A program made the position numbers and the translations under genes. A DNA stretch of 64,000 nucleotides from Halobacillus campisalis (GTDB taxonomy: Bacteria > Bacillota > Bacilli > Bacillales > Halobacillaceae), in contig NZ_JAPVRC010000007.1 of the NCBI RefSeq assembly GCF_030345335.1, forward strand, positions 173,006-237,005, in the 5' to 3' direction. Under the pieces are notes generated by a model that did no database searches, had not been told where the DNA came from, and saw only the letters and a program-made list of their open reading frames with translations. Below, one piece after another: positions 30,185 to 40,203 of the stretch (the stretch's first letter is position 1; each line of letters starts with the position of its first letter).

Positions 30185-30556
30185 CTATTTCCGCCAAAAA
30201 TTCGTATATTCAGCTTTATCCTGTATATTAAACTCAATGATTTTCTCAAGTAATTCGTAATCCACCGATTCTTTAAAGCGAATCCGAAACAAGCCTTTCG
30301 TAGAGCTGTAACCCGCTTTAGCAATGTCATCGGCAAAGTGGGTGATTGCTGCTGGTTCCGGGGCCACGCTCACATGATGCTTCGCTGCATCAATGCCGAT
30401 AATAAACGTTCCGTGATCGGTAAACATAGGTGTATTCCACTTCATTTGCGGTTCCAAATTCGGAAATCTCTCTGCCACCCACGTATAAATTTCTTCTAAG
30501 CGCTCACGGTGGTCAGGGTTATCGATCCCTTTTAAGTAAGGTTCAAAAGCTTCCAT
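30185..30556 (-). CDS. DUF1801 protein, YdhG/Fra-like iron chaperone
   Basis: 123 residues from ATG 30556, behind TTAGGAGGAACCAAC. The DUF1801 pattern is plain: [27 protein letters not shown], then SVAPEPAAI and a C-terminal helix with FRIRFKE. B. subtilis YdhG (Fra) of this family is a frataxin-like iron donor for Fe-S assembly and ferrochelatase; whether that holds here is an inference. The related YdeI-like gene is 37 bases upstream in the same direction, so the two are likely an operon. Confidence 0.82.
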   Translation of the reverse strand: MEAFEPYLKGIDNPDHRERLEEIYTWVAERFPNLEPQMKWNTPMFTDHGTFIIGIDAAKHHVSVAPEPAAITHFADDIAKAGYSSTKGLFRIRFKESVDYELLEKIIEFNIQDKAEYTNFWRK

Positions 30557-30593
30557 GTTGGTTCCTCCTAATGTGTATTTACTGAAAAGCGTA

Positions 30594-31181
30594 CTAATCA
30601 TTTAATCCTTTTCCATTGAGAATATGGTGTGTATATTTTTCGATCCTTGATACTCGAGTTTCGGATTTTTTTGCTTTAGAAAAATAAAGAACGTACGCCC
30701 TTTGTCTTCCCGGCGTCAAAGCTTCAAAAGCAACTTTCAAGTCAGGGATTTCATCGAATTTATTTTGAAGTTCTTCAGGAATTTCAGTATTCTTTTTAAG
30801 GTCTGCTTCCACCCCGTTTTTTTCAACTTCAACGGCCTCATCTATATAGGCTTTTAAGGTGTTTTCCATTTCCACTATATCTCGAATATTAGTGAAACGA
30901 ACCTGTCGCCCCGCCTGTACATTCTCTGTTTGTTGGATGAGAATACCTTGATCATCTCGTAACAAGACCCCTTTGAAAAACAAAAGCGCACAGTATTCTT
31001 TAAAGCCGTGTATTAAAACGATGTTACTTCCCTGAAACGTATAGCAGGGAACACCCCACTTCAATTCTTCAGTCAGCTGACAGTCAAGAACGATGGTTCT
31101 CAACCTTTCATATTCTTCCTTCCACTTATCGGATCTGCTTAAAAATTCATCAACTTTAGGATTCGTTCTATTAGTCGTCAT
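30594..31181 (-). CDS. YdeI-family protein (DUF1801 / OmdA)
   Basis: 195 residues from ATG 31181 with AAAGGAGCG upstream. N-terminal DUF1801-like domain ([21 protein letters not shown]), C-terminal OmdA half ending with [30 protein letters not shown], the YdeI signature. Cytoplasmic. The family is uncharacterised beyond a structural link to frataxin-like proteins. Presumed operon with the YdhG-like gene. Confidence 0.82.
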   Translation of the reverse strand: MTTNRTNPKVDEFLSRSDKWKEEYERLRTIVLDCQLTEELKWGVPCYTFQGSNIVLIHGFKEYCALLFFKGVLLRDDQGILIQQTENVQAGRQVRFTNIRDIVEMENTLKAYIDEAVEVEKNGVEADLKKNTEIPEELQNKFDEIPDLKVAFEALTPGRQRAYVLYFSKAKKSETRVSRIEKYTHHILNGKGLND

Positions 31182-31645
31182 CAAGGAACGCTCCTTTTCA
31201 ATTTTGATGGTATTTACTTGAATATACACCAACCTTGAATTAATATCTACGGACTACATATTAAGCTCAGGAGCTGTTCCTCTATACCAAACGATGGTCA
31301 GTAATAAACTATGTAAAACGATAATATTTTTATTTAATCATCGTGCTCTCCAGCATCGATAGGTTCGTCTTCGAAATCCAAACCATTCCTATCTCTATTA
31401 AAATCATACCGTTTTCCAAAGAATGATGGATTCCACGCTTCTGGTCTGTGATTAACGCTGGAAAATAAAGTACGTCTATCCCAGTACTGGCAGTGGATCC
31501 AGCCAATTTACGTTCGATCCTATAAACCTTCATTTACAGTAAAAGATTTTCATTGACGCACTACATAATCCCTAATAAAATGTGGTCACATTTCTGAGGA
31601 ATTCCTCTATTGTAACCACTATTTTATGGAAGGGAGGAGTATGTC

Positions 31646-32284
31646 ATGCTTTATCGTTCTGTCGTTTACCTGATGGGGATGCTGATCAACTTTTTTGGAG
31701 TGGCGCTTCTCATTAACGCTACGTTAGGCGCAGGCTTTTGGACAGCCTTTTTCATTGGAGTGAACGAGCACCTCGGGTTTACAGTTGGATTCTGGTACGC
31801 TGCATTTCAGCTCATTATTATTTTTGTGAACGCTCAGTTAATGAACCAGAGACCTGAGCATCGAGCGGTCATTCCTGTGTTTATGGAAGGTCTGATTCTG
31901 GACTTTTGGCTGGAGGTCGTTTTTTCCAATGTGGATCTATCTACAGCGCCGTACGTCCTGCAGGTACTGGCTTTATTAACAGGCGTCGCCCTTATCGGCC
32001 TGGGAGTTGCCATTTATATTCTCCCTCAATTCCCGCGTGCGCCGGTGGACCAGCTGTTCTTAGCTGTCAGTGCTCGCTTCAAATTAAGTATTCAAGCCGG
32101 GCAAACCGCAGTAGCGGTGTTCATGACATCTCTTGCCCTGATCATTGGAGGCCCTGTGGGGCTTGGAACGATAGCACCGATGCTGTTCCTTGGACCCGTT
32201 ATTCAGTTCTGCTATACGAGAGCGTATCCTCTGTATTATAAGCTGGATCCACGCGGAAGCGATGTGCCTGAAGAAGTAGTTTAA
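31646..32284 (+). CDS. YczE/YyaS/YitT-like membrane protein
   Basis: 212 residues, five hydrophobic segments. Typical words of the family: LINATLGAGFWTAFFIG, the ILPQFPRAPVDQLFLA loop and the final GTIAPMLFLGPVIQFCY. GGGAGGAG precedes ATG 31646. YczE of B. subtilis is needed for surfactin/bacillaene metabolism by an unknown route; no transport substrate is known. Monocistronic. Confidence 0.82.
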   Translation: MLYRSVVYLMGMLINFFGVALLINATLGAGFWTAFFIGVNEHLGFTVGFWYAAFQLIIIFVNAQLMNQRPEHRAVIPVFMEGLILDFWLEVVFSNVDLSTAPYVLQVLALLTGVALIGLGVAIYILPQFPRAPVDQLFLAVSARFKLSIQAGQTAVAVFMTSLALIIGGPVGLGTIAPMLFLGPVIQFCYTRAYPLYYKLDPRGSDVPEEVV

Positions 32285-32344
32285 GTCTCCTTGTTTTAAG
32301 GAGTTCTGATGTGGGGAGAAAATCACAGTACAGTTCTAATAGCA

Positions 32345-32386
32345 AAAAGAACGCTTGGATACTGATTTCCAAGCGTTCTTTTTTTA
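32345..32386 (+). terminator. Rho-independent terminator
   Basis: AAAGAACGCTTGGA pairs with TCCAAGCGTTCTTT, with an outer T-run. Confidence 0.9.
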
Positions 32387-32507
32387 CTTACTCTTTTGAA
32401 GCAGAAGCATTTGAATCCGCAATCGTTTCTGACGATTCAATCACATTTACAGGTAAAATCACATGCTCACTTTACTACCTGAATAAATCCATGGAACTGT
32501 AAAATAA

Positions 32508-32640
32508 CCCGGAGTTCGTTGCCGTATGAAGGGGCAGAAGTGGTTGGGAATCTACTCGCTCTCCTGTAGGGGAATTGGCGAGCTTCCTCGAGCTAAAGCC
32601 CTGTTGGATCTCGCAGCTGCGAACGAACCCGTGGTATTGA
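32508..32640. repeat. Long palindromic repeat, copy F, internally deleted
   Basis: Outer arms GGAGTTCGTT (from 32511) and AACGAACC (to 32631), as in copy D. The left core is present (GTGGTTGGGAATCTACTCGC, CTTCCTCGAGCTAAAGCCCTG) but the right arm after GGATCTCGCAGCT is lost. Confidence 0.7.
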
Positions 32641-32799
32641 GTGGAAGACTTCCTAAATCCTATCTAACCAGCTATTTGAGTATGATAAGCCAACATCGCT
32701 TAGTGCCTCAGCTATTAAAGGTATGAGTATATCATGTCGTGGGATCATCATATTCCAGTGCCGTGGTTATATCATTTAAGTTTTAAAAACTTACTACAC

Positions 32800-32960
32800 T
32801 TGAAGGTAGTTTCGAGCGCATTCCAATCGTATGGTGGCTTTAGAAAACGGTAAGACTCCTGTGGGATGTACATGGTAGGTGAGATTCCGCAAAGCTTTAG
32901 CCTGAGGAAGATCTCCACATGCCCATTGAAAGCGATCCGTTTGCTAAAGCCACCATATTC
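32800..32960. repeat. Long palindromic repeat, copy G
   Basis: Arms ATGGTGGCTTTAG (from 32830) and CTAAAGCCACCAT (to 32957). The core keeps GACTCCTGTGGGATG and GAAAGCGATCCGTTTGC but is more worn than D or E. It lies just past the 3' end of the SIS-domain gene. Confidence 0.75.
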
Positions 32961-33060
32961 ACATACAAAATTCTTGAAACTGCTGCCTAGAGATATGGTC
33001 TCTTTTAAGGCCAAGTTATTTAACAGACAGTCATTGAACAATCAGTTGAATATCCATCCG

Positions 33061-33792
33061 TCAAAACTCAATACGATCCCGATACCGCTCCACTAGCTTA
33101 CGATTATGCTCGTCTGCCCCATCCACATTTCCACTTCTGAAAATAGGTGGGTCTTCGCCCATCTCCTTCAAACTTACGATTGTTTTCGCCAGGAGGTCCT
33201 GAATCAGAGCGATGCCGACAACCGATGACAGCGGTGCAAATGCCTCGGAGATGCCTTCTTCTTTGACCGCGGCATCGCCTACAGCAATTTGGGTATCGAT
33301 GACCGTGTCTACAACGTCTTCTAATCTTTTTCCTGAGTGGTGGCGGGAAGGCTGGGTCACGGCGTATTCTGCTGATAACAAGCCAATGACGTAAGCTCCG
33401 CATTCGCGTGCATATGCAGCGGTGTCAATGGGCGCCGGGTTGCGGCCGGATGTTGAGATAATGATCACTACGTCTTCTTTTCGGATGTCTTCTTTAACCA
33501 GGTACTCATGGACAAAGTGGTCAGTTTTTTCATATTTACTTGATTGGACGGCTCCCTGGCTGAGGGTGAGGGGTTCGATGATGAGCGGGCGCACGGGTAC
33601 GAGTCCTCCCGCCCGGTAATAGGGTTCCTGGGCCAGGAGACTGGAATGTCCGCAGCCGAACAAGTGGATGATGCCGCCTGAACTCAATCGTTTGGCAATC
33701 GTTCGGCTGATGGTGGTCAGTTGATCGTTCGTTGCGTGTTCTAAATGGCTGATATGTGCAGCAGCTTTGGATAAATAGGACAAGCTTTCCAC
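33061..33792 (-). CDS. SIS-domain phosphosugar-binding protein (UPF0309-like)
   Basis: 243 residues from GTG 33792. SIS domain with HLFGCGHSSLLAQE near 43-56 and IIISTSGRNPAPIDTA near 108-123, the phosphosugar-binding loops. The YYRAGGLVPV and FRSGNVDGADEHN motifs match the UPF0309 group. The position as last gene of the nag operon points to an amino-sugar phosphate ligand. It may be an isomerase or etherase-like enzyme; no catalytic assignment is safe. Confidence 0.85.
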   Translation of the reverse strand: MESLSYLSKAAAHISHLEHATNDQLTTISRTIAKRLSSGGIIHLFGCGHSSLLAQEPYYRAGGLVPVRPLIIEPLTLSQGAVQSSKYEKTDHFVHEYLVKEDIRKEDVVIIISTSGRNPAPIDTAAYARECGAYVIGLLSAEYAVTQPSRHHSGKRLEDVVDTVIDTQIAVGDAAVKEEGISEAFAPLSSVVGIALIQDLLAKTIVSLKEMGEDPPIFRSGNVDGADEHNRKLVERYRDRIEF

Positions 33793-33795
33793 CCC

Positions 33796-34521
33796 TTACG
33801 TACGATAAATGTCGCTGATGAATTTGTAGCGGTCAGCACGGTAGGCTGATTTGACGACTTCAAATGGCGTTCCGTCGCTTAAGATACTGTTACGCTCAAT
33901 ATACAAGATGGCGGCATCGACTGGAATGTCCAGTAAGACTGCCTGGTTTTCATCGGCGGTCGTCGCTTCGATCATTTGACTCGCTTTAGCGATCTGCTGC
34001 TTTTTCTTTTTTTCCACGTAGCTGTACAAAGAACCGAGGACAGTTTGTTCATCCAAATCAGGAAACATGTCGACGGAAAGGTAATTCGTCTCAATCGCCA
34101 TCGGTTTTTGATCGGCGTAGCGGATCCTTTGAATTTTATAAACGTCTGCATCTTCTTTTACGTTCAATTTGCGGGAGATATCAAAGGGAGCGGTTGTTTT
34201 TTCGAAGACGAGCAGTTTGCTGCTCGCCTCCATCCCTCTTGCCTTCATATCTTCTGTAAAACTGGTCATCCCTTGCAGCGGTTGTTCAATTTTCTTTTCC
34301 GCGACAAAGGTTCCTCTTCCTTTTTCCCGGTATAAAATCCCTTCACTGACGAGGTTGTTGAGCGCCTGGCGCACGGTCATCCGGCTGACGTCGAACGTTT
34401 CCGACAGCTCGCGTTCGGATGGGATCATATCGGAAGGACGGAATTCCTCCTTCTCGATCCGCTGTTTGATATCTTCTTCAATCTGATAATACATAGGGAG
34501 TGGTGACTTCTTATCTACCAT
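33796..34521 (-). CDS. nagR: GntR/HutC-family repressor of GlcNAc genes
   Basis: 241 residues from ATG 34521 (AGAGGAG seven bases upstream). Winged helix at 10-75 (IPSERELSETFDVSRMTVRQALNNLVSEGILYREKGRGTF region) and the UTRA ligand domain at about 95-235. In B. subtilis NagR (YvoA) binds dre sites and is released by glucosamine-6-P or GlcNAc-6-P. The dre site before nagP and its place between nagB and the SIS gene support this identity. Confidence 0.92.
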   Translation of the reverse strand: MVDKKSPLPMYYQIEEDIKQRIEKEEFRPSDMIPSERELSETFDVSRMTVRQALNNLVSEGILYREKGRGTFVAEKKIEQPLQGMTSFTEDMKARGMEASSKLLVFEKTTAPFDISRKLNVKEDADVYKIQRIRYADQKPMAIETNYLSVDMFPDLDEQTVLGSLYSYVEKKKKQQIAKASQMIEATTADENQAVLLDIPVDAAILYIERNSILSDGTPFEVVKSAYRADRYKFISDIYRT

Positions 34522-34534
34522 AGTATTTCTCCTC

Positions 34535-35266
34535 TCAGTGCCCGGCTTTTTGATAAGCGGCTTCATCTGCAATCAGCGTAACATGCTTATGAGCTCTTAA
34601 GGCAGAGGCAGGCATGTTTTCGTCGGGTTCATCTTCCAGCAGGCTTCTAATGGCGTCGGCTTTTCTTTCACCTGAAGCAATGATGACAATTTTTTCACTT
34701 TTTAAAATCGACTGAATCCCCATCGTGATGGCCTGCTTCGGCACCATGTCCAACGAATCGAAAAAACGGGCGTTAGCTTGCCTTGTTGACTCTTCCAAGT
34801 CGATGATGTGCGTCTTGGTTTGAAAAGAGGTGCCAGGTTCATTGAAGCCTATGTGTCCGTTCTGCCCGATGCCGAGCAGCTGCAAATCTGGCGGGCCGAT
34901 ATCATCGATCAGCTGTTCATAGCGTTCACACTCGACGTCCAGATTCACAGCCTTCCCGTTTGGAATGTACGTGTTTTCCGAGCGGATATTAATGTGGTCA
35001 AATAAATGCTTCTTCATAAAAAAATGATAGCTTTGCGGATCGTTTTTGTCCAATCCGATATATTCGTCAAGGTTCAGCGTGCTCACGTTTTCATAGTTGA
35101 CGGAACGCTCCTGACAGCCGTTTATCAGTTGTTTATACGTACCTAAAGGAGACCCTCCGGTAGCCAGTCCGAGCACGGAATCCGGCTTGTCGTTCACTTG
35201 TTTCTCAATGATGCCGCATGCTTTTTCACTTAGTTCCTGATAGTCTTTCGTGATGATGATGTTCAT
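34535..35266 (-). CDS. nagB: Glucosamine-6-phosphate deaminase
   Basis: 243 residues, normal length. Converts glucosamine-6-P to fructose-6-P and ammonia. Motifs: LGLATGGSPLGTYKQL (phosphate loop, near 32), TLNLDEYIGL (catalytic Asp, near 63), GIGQNGHIGFNEPG (near 128, active-site His) and AITMGIQSIL. Its ATG overlaps the nagA stop codon (ATGA), so the two are translationally coupled. Confidence 0.97.
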   Translation of the reverse strand: MNIIITKDYQELSEKACGIIEKQVNDKPDSVLGLATGGSPLGTYKQLINGCQERSVNYENVSTLNLDEYIGLDKNDPQSYHFFMKKHLFDHINIRSENTYIPNGKAVNLDVECERYEQLIDDIGPPDLQLLGIGQNGHIGFNEPGTSFQTKTHIIDLEESTRQANARFFDSLDMVPKQAITMGIQSILKSEKIVIIASGERKADAIRSLLEDEPDENMPASALRAHKHVTLIADEAAYQKAGH

Positions 35267-36447
35267 GCTTGATCCTCCCTGCGGTCATGTGCGAGTATGC
35301 CGCGGCACACGGTCATGACGACACGGAAGTCTTCATCTAAAATGACCAGATCCGCGTCTTTTCCTTCGGCGATACTTCCTTTCTGGTCATCTACACCTAA
35401 CTGCCTGGCCGCGTTCGTTGAAGTAATGGACACGAGGTCTTCGATCGACAGATTCGTATCCTGTTTCATATGGGCAGCCGCCTCTTCAAGCGTCAAAATA
35501 CTTCCCGCTAATGTTCCATCCGATAAGCGGGCTTCTTTTCCTTTTACGTGAACTTGCTGGCCTCCGAGGTCATAGGCCCCTTCAGGAAGACACTTCGCCC
35601 GCATAGCATCGGTAATCAGAATCGTTCGGTCCGCCTGCGTATGATAATAAGCGAGCTGGATCGATTCTGGTCTGGAATGGATATGGTCGACGATCATTTC
35701 TATCATTAACTTTTCATGTAAAAAAGCTGCGCCGACAACGCCAGGTTCGCGATGATGCATGCCGCTCATCTGGTTGTATAAATGAGTGACGTGACGCGCA
35801 CCTGCCTGCACCGCTTCGGTCACTTGATCGAATGTCGCTTCCGTATGTCCGATTGATGCGACGATACCTTTGGCAGTCACGTGCTTAATGAAATCAAGCG
35901 CCCCGTCAACTTCAGGAGCCAACGTAACGAGCCGTATATTTTCTCCGCTTAGCTGATGCCATTGATCAAACCGATCGATGGAGGGCAGCGCAATATGGTC
36001 CACCGGCTGTGCACCTGCTTTATGTTTAGAAATGAACGGCCCCTCAAGATGAATCCCTAACACTTCAGCGCGTCCCTCATCCTGCTTTTCAGCCATATAG
36101 TCGCCGACATTTTTCACAGCCTTTGTGATCTGTTCATCTGACTGGGTCATCGTCGTCGCTAAGAAGCTGGTCGTCCCTTCTTTCGGCAAAACCGCAGCCA
36201 TCCCGGCCACTGCTTCTTTACTTGCATCCATCACATCATGACCATTGGCGCCATGAATATGAACATCGATGAATCCAGGAACGAGTGTCCACTGTTTCCC
36301 TTTTCCGTCCACCGTCAGCTCCGCTCCACCAATCGGCTCACGTGCAATCTCCGTAATTTTTCCGTCCTTCACGTACACACAGCCGGACTCAAGCGTTTCC
36401 GTTTCGGTGACAATTGTGACGTTCGTAAATTCGATACTTTCTGCCAT
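35263..36447 (-). CDS. nagA: N-acetylglucosamine-6-phosphate deacetylase
   Basis: 394 residues from ATG 36447 (AAGGAGTGAGACG upstream). Metal-dependent amidohydrolase: HIHGANGHD (near 60), GIHLEGPF, SIGHTEATFDQ, THLYNQMSGMHHREPG and ILITDAMRA with the catalytic Asp. It removes acetate from GlcNAc-6-P made by the PTS. Second gene of the operon, 54 bases after nagP. Confidence 0.97.
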   Translation of the reverse strand: MAESIEFTNVTIVTETETLESGCVYVKDGKITEIAREPIGGAELTVDGKGKQWTLVPGFIDVHIHGANGHDVMDASKEAVAGMAAVLPKEGTTSFLATTMTQSDEQITKAVKNVGDYMAEKQDEGRAEVLGIHLEGPFISKHKAGAQPVDHIALPSIDRFDQWHQLSGENIRLVTLAPEVDGALDFIKHVTAKGIVASIGHTEATFDQVTEAVQAGARHVTHLYNQMSGMHHREPGVVGAAFLHEKLMIEMIVDHIHSRPESIQLAYYHTQADRTILITDAMRAKCLPEGAYDLGGQQVHVKGKEARLSDGTLAGSILTLEEAAAHMKQDTNLSIEDLVSITSTNAARQLGVDDQKGSIAEGKDADLVILDEDFRVVMTVCRGILAHDRREDQA

Positions 36448-36501
36448 CGTCTCACTCCTTTTCATCAAGTGAGGGAGAAGCAATAGGCTTCTCCCTGAAT
36501 A

Positions 36502-38430
36502 TTAGCGGATCGTAATGATCCCTGTCTGTCCTTCAGACTGCGCACCATTCTTATGAAGCGTCAATGACTCTTTTTCCAGGTTGGTGAAAATAAGCGGCGT
36601 CACGATTGAAGGAGCATTACTTTTCACAAAATTAACATCTACCTGAACGAGAGGGTCGCCTTGTTGAACGGTTTGTCCTGTTTGTACGAGCGTTTCGAAT
36701 CCTTTGCCGTCCAGTTTGACTGTATCAAGCCCAATATGAATGAGAATTTCCAGACCATTGTCCGTTTCAAGTCCGATCGCATGCTTCGTTGGAAAAACTT
36801 GAACGACTTTGCCGCTTACAGGTGAACGGAACGTATCTTCTGCAGGATCAATAGCAAATCCAGGTCCCATCATGCCTTGAGCAAACACTTCATCCGGAAC
36901 TTCTTCAAGAGGCAGCACCGTACCTTTGACCGGCATGACGAAGTCTTTTTCATTCAGCTGACGCAGTTCGCGGGAAGTTTGCTTCTGCTTTGTTTGCCCT
37001 GTTGAAGGTTGTGAAGGAGCTGGATTTCCCTGTTCCATTCGCTTCTTCATCGCTTCTGCTAAAAATTCGACCGACGTGCCGACGATGACCTGAAGATTCT
37101 CTTTCCCGACCTTCATCACTCCACGAGCACCGTACGATTTCAATGCTTTTTCATTGACCTGATCACGCTCAGCCATCTGCAGACGCAGCCTCGTCGTACA
37201 GTAATCCAGTGACTTAATGTTATTCGCACCGCCCAGTGCTTCAATGTAACGATAGGCTTTGACATCCTGATCGCTCATTTCAGTGCCCGGCTGGCCGACT
37301 TCCTGTGTTTCTTCCACAAAATCTTCATCCTCATCTTCACGGCCCGGCGTTTTCAAATCGAGCTTGATGATCAAGAAGTAGAACACCACGAAATAAATAA
37401 CGGCAAAAACTAAACCGACAACAACGAGCAGTAACGGATTCTGTGCGATTCCGTAATTCAAGGAAAAGTCGATTAACCCCGCCGAGAATCCGAACCCATG
37501 ACGAATATCAAGCATAAAGGCTACAACCATCGCAGCCCCTGTCAATAAAGCATGGACAAAGTAAAGCAGTGGAGATAGGAACATGAACGAAAATTCGATC
37601 GGTTCCGTGACCCCTGTTAAGAAAGAAGTCAATCCGATACTTAAGAACATGCCGCCAACCGCCGCTTTACGATGCTTCTTCGCTGCTGCATACATCGCTA
37701 AACAAGCAGCTGGAAGTCCAAACATCATAATCGGGAAGAACCCGGCTAAGAAGTACCCAGCATCAGGATCTCCGTTTAAGAAACGGTTGATTTCACCTCG
37801 TACGACATCTCCTGACGCCGCCGTGAACGTACCAAAATCAAACCAGATGATCGTGTTCATGACGTGATGCAAGCCGACTGGAATAAACAAGCGGTTCAGC
37901 ACACCGTATACACCGACACCGATTTCACCTGAATTTAAGATCCAGTTGGCGGTAGCGTCCAATACGTATTGCGGGTACACCCATAAGTATCCAAAAACAA
38001 ATGAAAGAGCAACCATGACAAGAGACGTAATAATCGGTATAAACCGTTTCCCTCCAAAGAAGGAAAGAAACTCAGGGAACTTCACATCGTGATACTTGTT
38101 ATAAAGCATCCCGGCGATTACACCAGCGATGATCCCGGCAAATACCCCCATATCAATTTCATCATTGATCCCTTCGATTCCACTTTCAAGTACTAAAACC
38201 CCGACAGCACCAGCGAGTGCAGCAGCCCCGCTGCCATCTTTCGCAAACCCCATCGCAATTCCGATCGCAAAAATCAGTGACAGATTTCCAAGAATACCGT
38301 TTCCGGCCGCCGTCACGAATGGGATATCAAACATATCATCCATGCCAAGGCGCACGAGCAGCGCAGCTGCAGGTAAAGTCGCAATCGGGAACATCAGCGA
38401 TTTCCCGATACGTTGTAAGAAATTCAGCAT
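36502..38430 (-). CDS. nagP: N-acetylglucosamine-specific PTS transporter EIICBA
   Basis: 642 residues: EIIC membrane domain (1 to about 370, ten segments), EIIB (about 395-470, with the phosphorylated Cys in LDYCTTRLRLQ) and EIIA of the glucose type (about 500-640, active His in EILIHIGLDTVKL). All three parts are in one chain as in NagE. It imports and phosphorylates GlcNAc to GlcNAc-6-P at the membrane. It is the first gene of the operon; the dre operator lies 70 bases upstream. A second operator was not seen. Confidence 0.95.
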   Translation of the reverse strand: MLNFLQRIGKSLMFPIATLPAAALLVRLGMDDMFDIPFVTAAGNGILGNLSLIFAIGIAMGFAKDGSGAAALAGAVGVLVLESGIEGINDEIDMGVFAGIIAGVIAGMLYNKYHDVKFPEFLSFFGGKRFIPIITSLVMVALSFVFGYLWVYPQYVLDATANWILNSGEIGVGVYGVLNRLFIPVGLHHVMNTIIWFDFGTFTAASGDVVRGEINRFLNGDPDAGYFLAGFFPIMMFGLPAACLAMYAAAKKHRKAAVGGMFLSIGLTSFLTGVTEPIEFSFMFLSPLLYFVHALLTGAAMVVAFMLDIRHGFGFSAGLIDFSLNYGIAQNPLLLVVVGLVFAVIYFVVFYFLIIKLDLKTPGREDEDEDFVEETQEVGQPGTEMSDQDVKAYRYIEALGGANNIKSLDYCTTRLRLQMAERDQVNEKALKSYGARGVMKVGKENLQVIVGTSVEFLAEAMKKRMEQGNPAPSQPSTGQTKQKQTSRELRQLNEKDFVMPVKGTVLPLEEVPDEVFAQGMMGPGFAIDPAEDTFRSPVSGKVVQVFPTKHAIGLETDNGLEILIHIGLDTVKLDGKGFETLVQTGQTVQQGDPLVQVDVNFVKSNAPSIVTPLIFTNLEKESLTLHKNGAQSEGQTGIITIR

Positions 38431-38499
38431 GACAAGTCTCCTCTAAATTTTTTATTTTGTCTGAAAACTATCCTTATAAGTAATGTACCACTAAGATAT

Positions 38500-38517
38500 A
38501 TAGTTGTCTATACCAAT
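38500..38517 (-). promoter_or_regulatory. NagR (dre) operator
   Basis: On the minus strand ATTGGTATAGACAACTAT, close to the dre consensus (ATTGGTATAGACAACTAG-like) known for NagR/YvoA. It also lies upstream of the divergent 40-residue gene at 38592. Confidence 0.85.
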
Positions 38518-38591
38518 TAATAAATTATTAGTCTTTTCATAATGTGCTACACTTGTAGCAACACTAGTGTTTCTTCTAGGAGGCAAGATTT

Positions 38592-38714
38592 ATGAACGAA
38601 AAAGAACAACAGGTGATCGATTTATTTAAAAGCAGACAAACAGACTACGATGAAGAACTGTCTAACATCGTTAGGATTTGGAAAGAATTCTGCGACATAC
38701 GCTCCCCCTATTGA
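38592..38714 (+). CDS. Small soluble protein, 40 residues
   Basis: MNEKEQQVIDLFKSRQTDYD..., acidic and helical, ending in CDIRSPY. AGGAGG lies eight bases before ATG 38592. It is divergent from nagP and shares its promoter region, so NagR could affect both. A short hairpin and T-run (38714-38735) follows. Not recognised. Confidence 0.55.
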   Translation: MNEKEQQVIDLFKSRQTDYDEELSNIVRIWKEFCDIRSPY

Positions 38715-38741
38715 GGGCAGCCCTTTTTTTATTCCATTCGT

Positions 38742-39221
38742 TTAATATAAATCTATGAAAAAAGGATAGCTGAATTCCTTTCGATATTGAATAACAGCTT
38801 CTATTGCCTGTTCATTATTTTCTTCAGCACTCAACGCCCGTTTATTTTTAATAGATCCTTCATACCAGATTTGATCTTTACCATTCTTCTGCACCTCTTC
38901 TGTACCTTCGAAGTAGATTTCAAAATCCTTAGTATTGTAATGTTCAAAAAGATCTCGTTCACTCAAGTTAGTTTTCACCTGTTGATAGGCAACAACGGTA
39001 GGATAACCACCACTTCCCCACGGACCGCCTCCATAGAGAACGCCATAATCAAAATCTCGTTCGATCACTTCTGTTTTTTCAGGTATATCAAACTCTAACA
39101 ATGTGTCGGCATATTTCTTCGCGTACACATACTCCTGACCGACGAAAATATACAACATAAATAAGAGGACGCACGTGCCGAGTAAAATACATAAACTAAT
39201 TATTATTTTTCTTCGTCTCAA
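38742..39221 (-). CDS. Membrane-anchored protein of unknown function
   Basis: 159 residues. One N-terminal membrane helix (9-27), then an extracytoplasmic domain with the striking segment YGVLYGGGPWGSGGYPTVVAY (near 63-83) and LFEHYNTKDFEIYFEG. I have seen this segment in other Bacillus proteins of unknown role. No catalytic motif. Confidence 0.7.
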   Translation of the reverse strand: MRRRKIIISLCILLGTCVLLFMLYIFVGQEYVYAKKYADTLLEFDIPEKTEVIERDFDYGVLYGGGPWGSGGYPTVVAYQQVKTNLSERDLFEHYNTKDFEIYFEGTEEVQKNGKDQIWYEGSIKNKRALSAEENNEQAIEAVIQYRKEFSYPFFIDLY

Positions 39222-39434
39222 AATACAGCACCTCTATTCTATACGCGAAAAAGGTTAATAAAATTGCCTCAAGTTTGTAGTCCATTCGTGCAGTGCTGAT
39301 AACTATGAAAAAATCGTTACTACGGCTATTTTGAGTCAATATAGTTATATCTTTATTGGTATCTTGCCCCGCTCTGCTAAACTGGCAGTCACTGACAAGT
39401 GATTCTATACCTCTGCTCCCTCTCGTTTAGAACA

Positions 39435-39989
39435 TTAATCCCTAAGCGGTGGATATACTACCGTTCCATCCTCTTCGACAATTGGCGTCGCACCCCATCG
39501 GCCAAGTTCATGACCGACTAGCTCCGTTTTTCCTTTAGAGTCATTGATCAGATGAAAAACCTCCCAGCCATTCGACTGCAGCCAGTTACTGACCAGCAGG
39601 CGGTGGCATCTTGCAGGGTGCCGCTCAGAGCACATATAGACAAGATTCTTTTCTTCGGCCAACTCTTTTAAATCCTCCAGTCCATCCTGAAACTCTTTCG
39701 TTAATGTATAATCCGCATAGTTGTGGAACGAGTGGTTATCCCACCCCGCATTTAAATTTTCCCCGACCTCTCCAGACCGGCTCCGCCTGCCCCCGAGCAA
39801 CGGAAAATGACGGTACTCGATACCCGCTTCCCTAAGCCAATCTTCTATTCTATCCTCGTTAAACTGCGGGTGTTTACGGCTGGCGGGGAAAGCACGAATA
39901 TCAGCCACATATTCAACATCAGCCGTCCCAAGCATTTTTAGGAATGGTTGCTTGTCATGGTTGGAATGCCCAACCGTATAAATTTTCAT
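39435..39989 (-). CDS. DUF488 family protein
   Basis: 184 residues from ATG 39989. Starts with MKIYTVGHSN; ADIRAFPASRKHPQFN is typical, and the C-terminal CSERHPARCHRLLVSNWL carries two Cys and two His that could bind metal or form the catalytic site. DUF488 proteins are uncharacterised. Soluble and monocistronic. Confidence 0.9.
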   Translation of the reverse strand: MKIYTVGHSNHDKQPFLKMLGTADVEYVADIRAFPASRKHPQFNEDRIEDWLREAGIEYRHFPLLGGRRSRSGEVGENLNAGWDNHSFHNYADYTLTKEFQDGLEDLKELAEEKNLVYMCSERHPARCHRLLVSNWLQSNGWEVFHLINDSKGKTELVGHELGRWGATPIVEEDGTVVYPPLRD

Positions 39990-40203
39990 AAACCCTGCCC
40001 CTTTCAACAATACAATTTTCTATAATCTCTCCCCTTACTTTCAGAGATTTTACTAGAAAGATAACCCATGATCGAACGACGAGAGGGAATGGAGAAAGCT
40101 CCATAAAAGAAAGGATTAAAATCACAAATAGAGGGAATTTGTCTGACTAAAATTAAGTATATCACGGTTCGGACTTATACCATCAAGTGAAGGGAGATAA
40201 CTT

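Noticed and set aside
31330..31533. 67-residue open frame on the minus strand
   Set aside because: No ribosome site, no domain and no hydrophobic pattern; likely chance or an old remnant.
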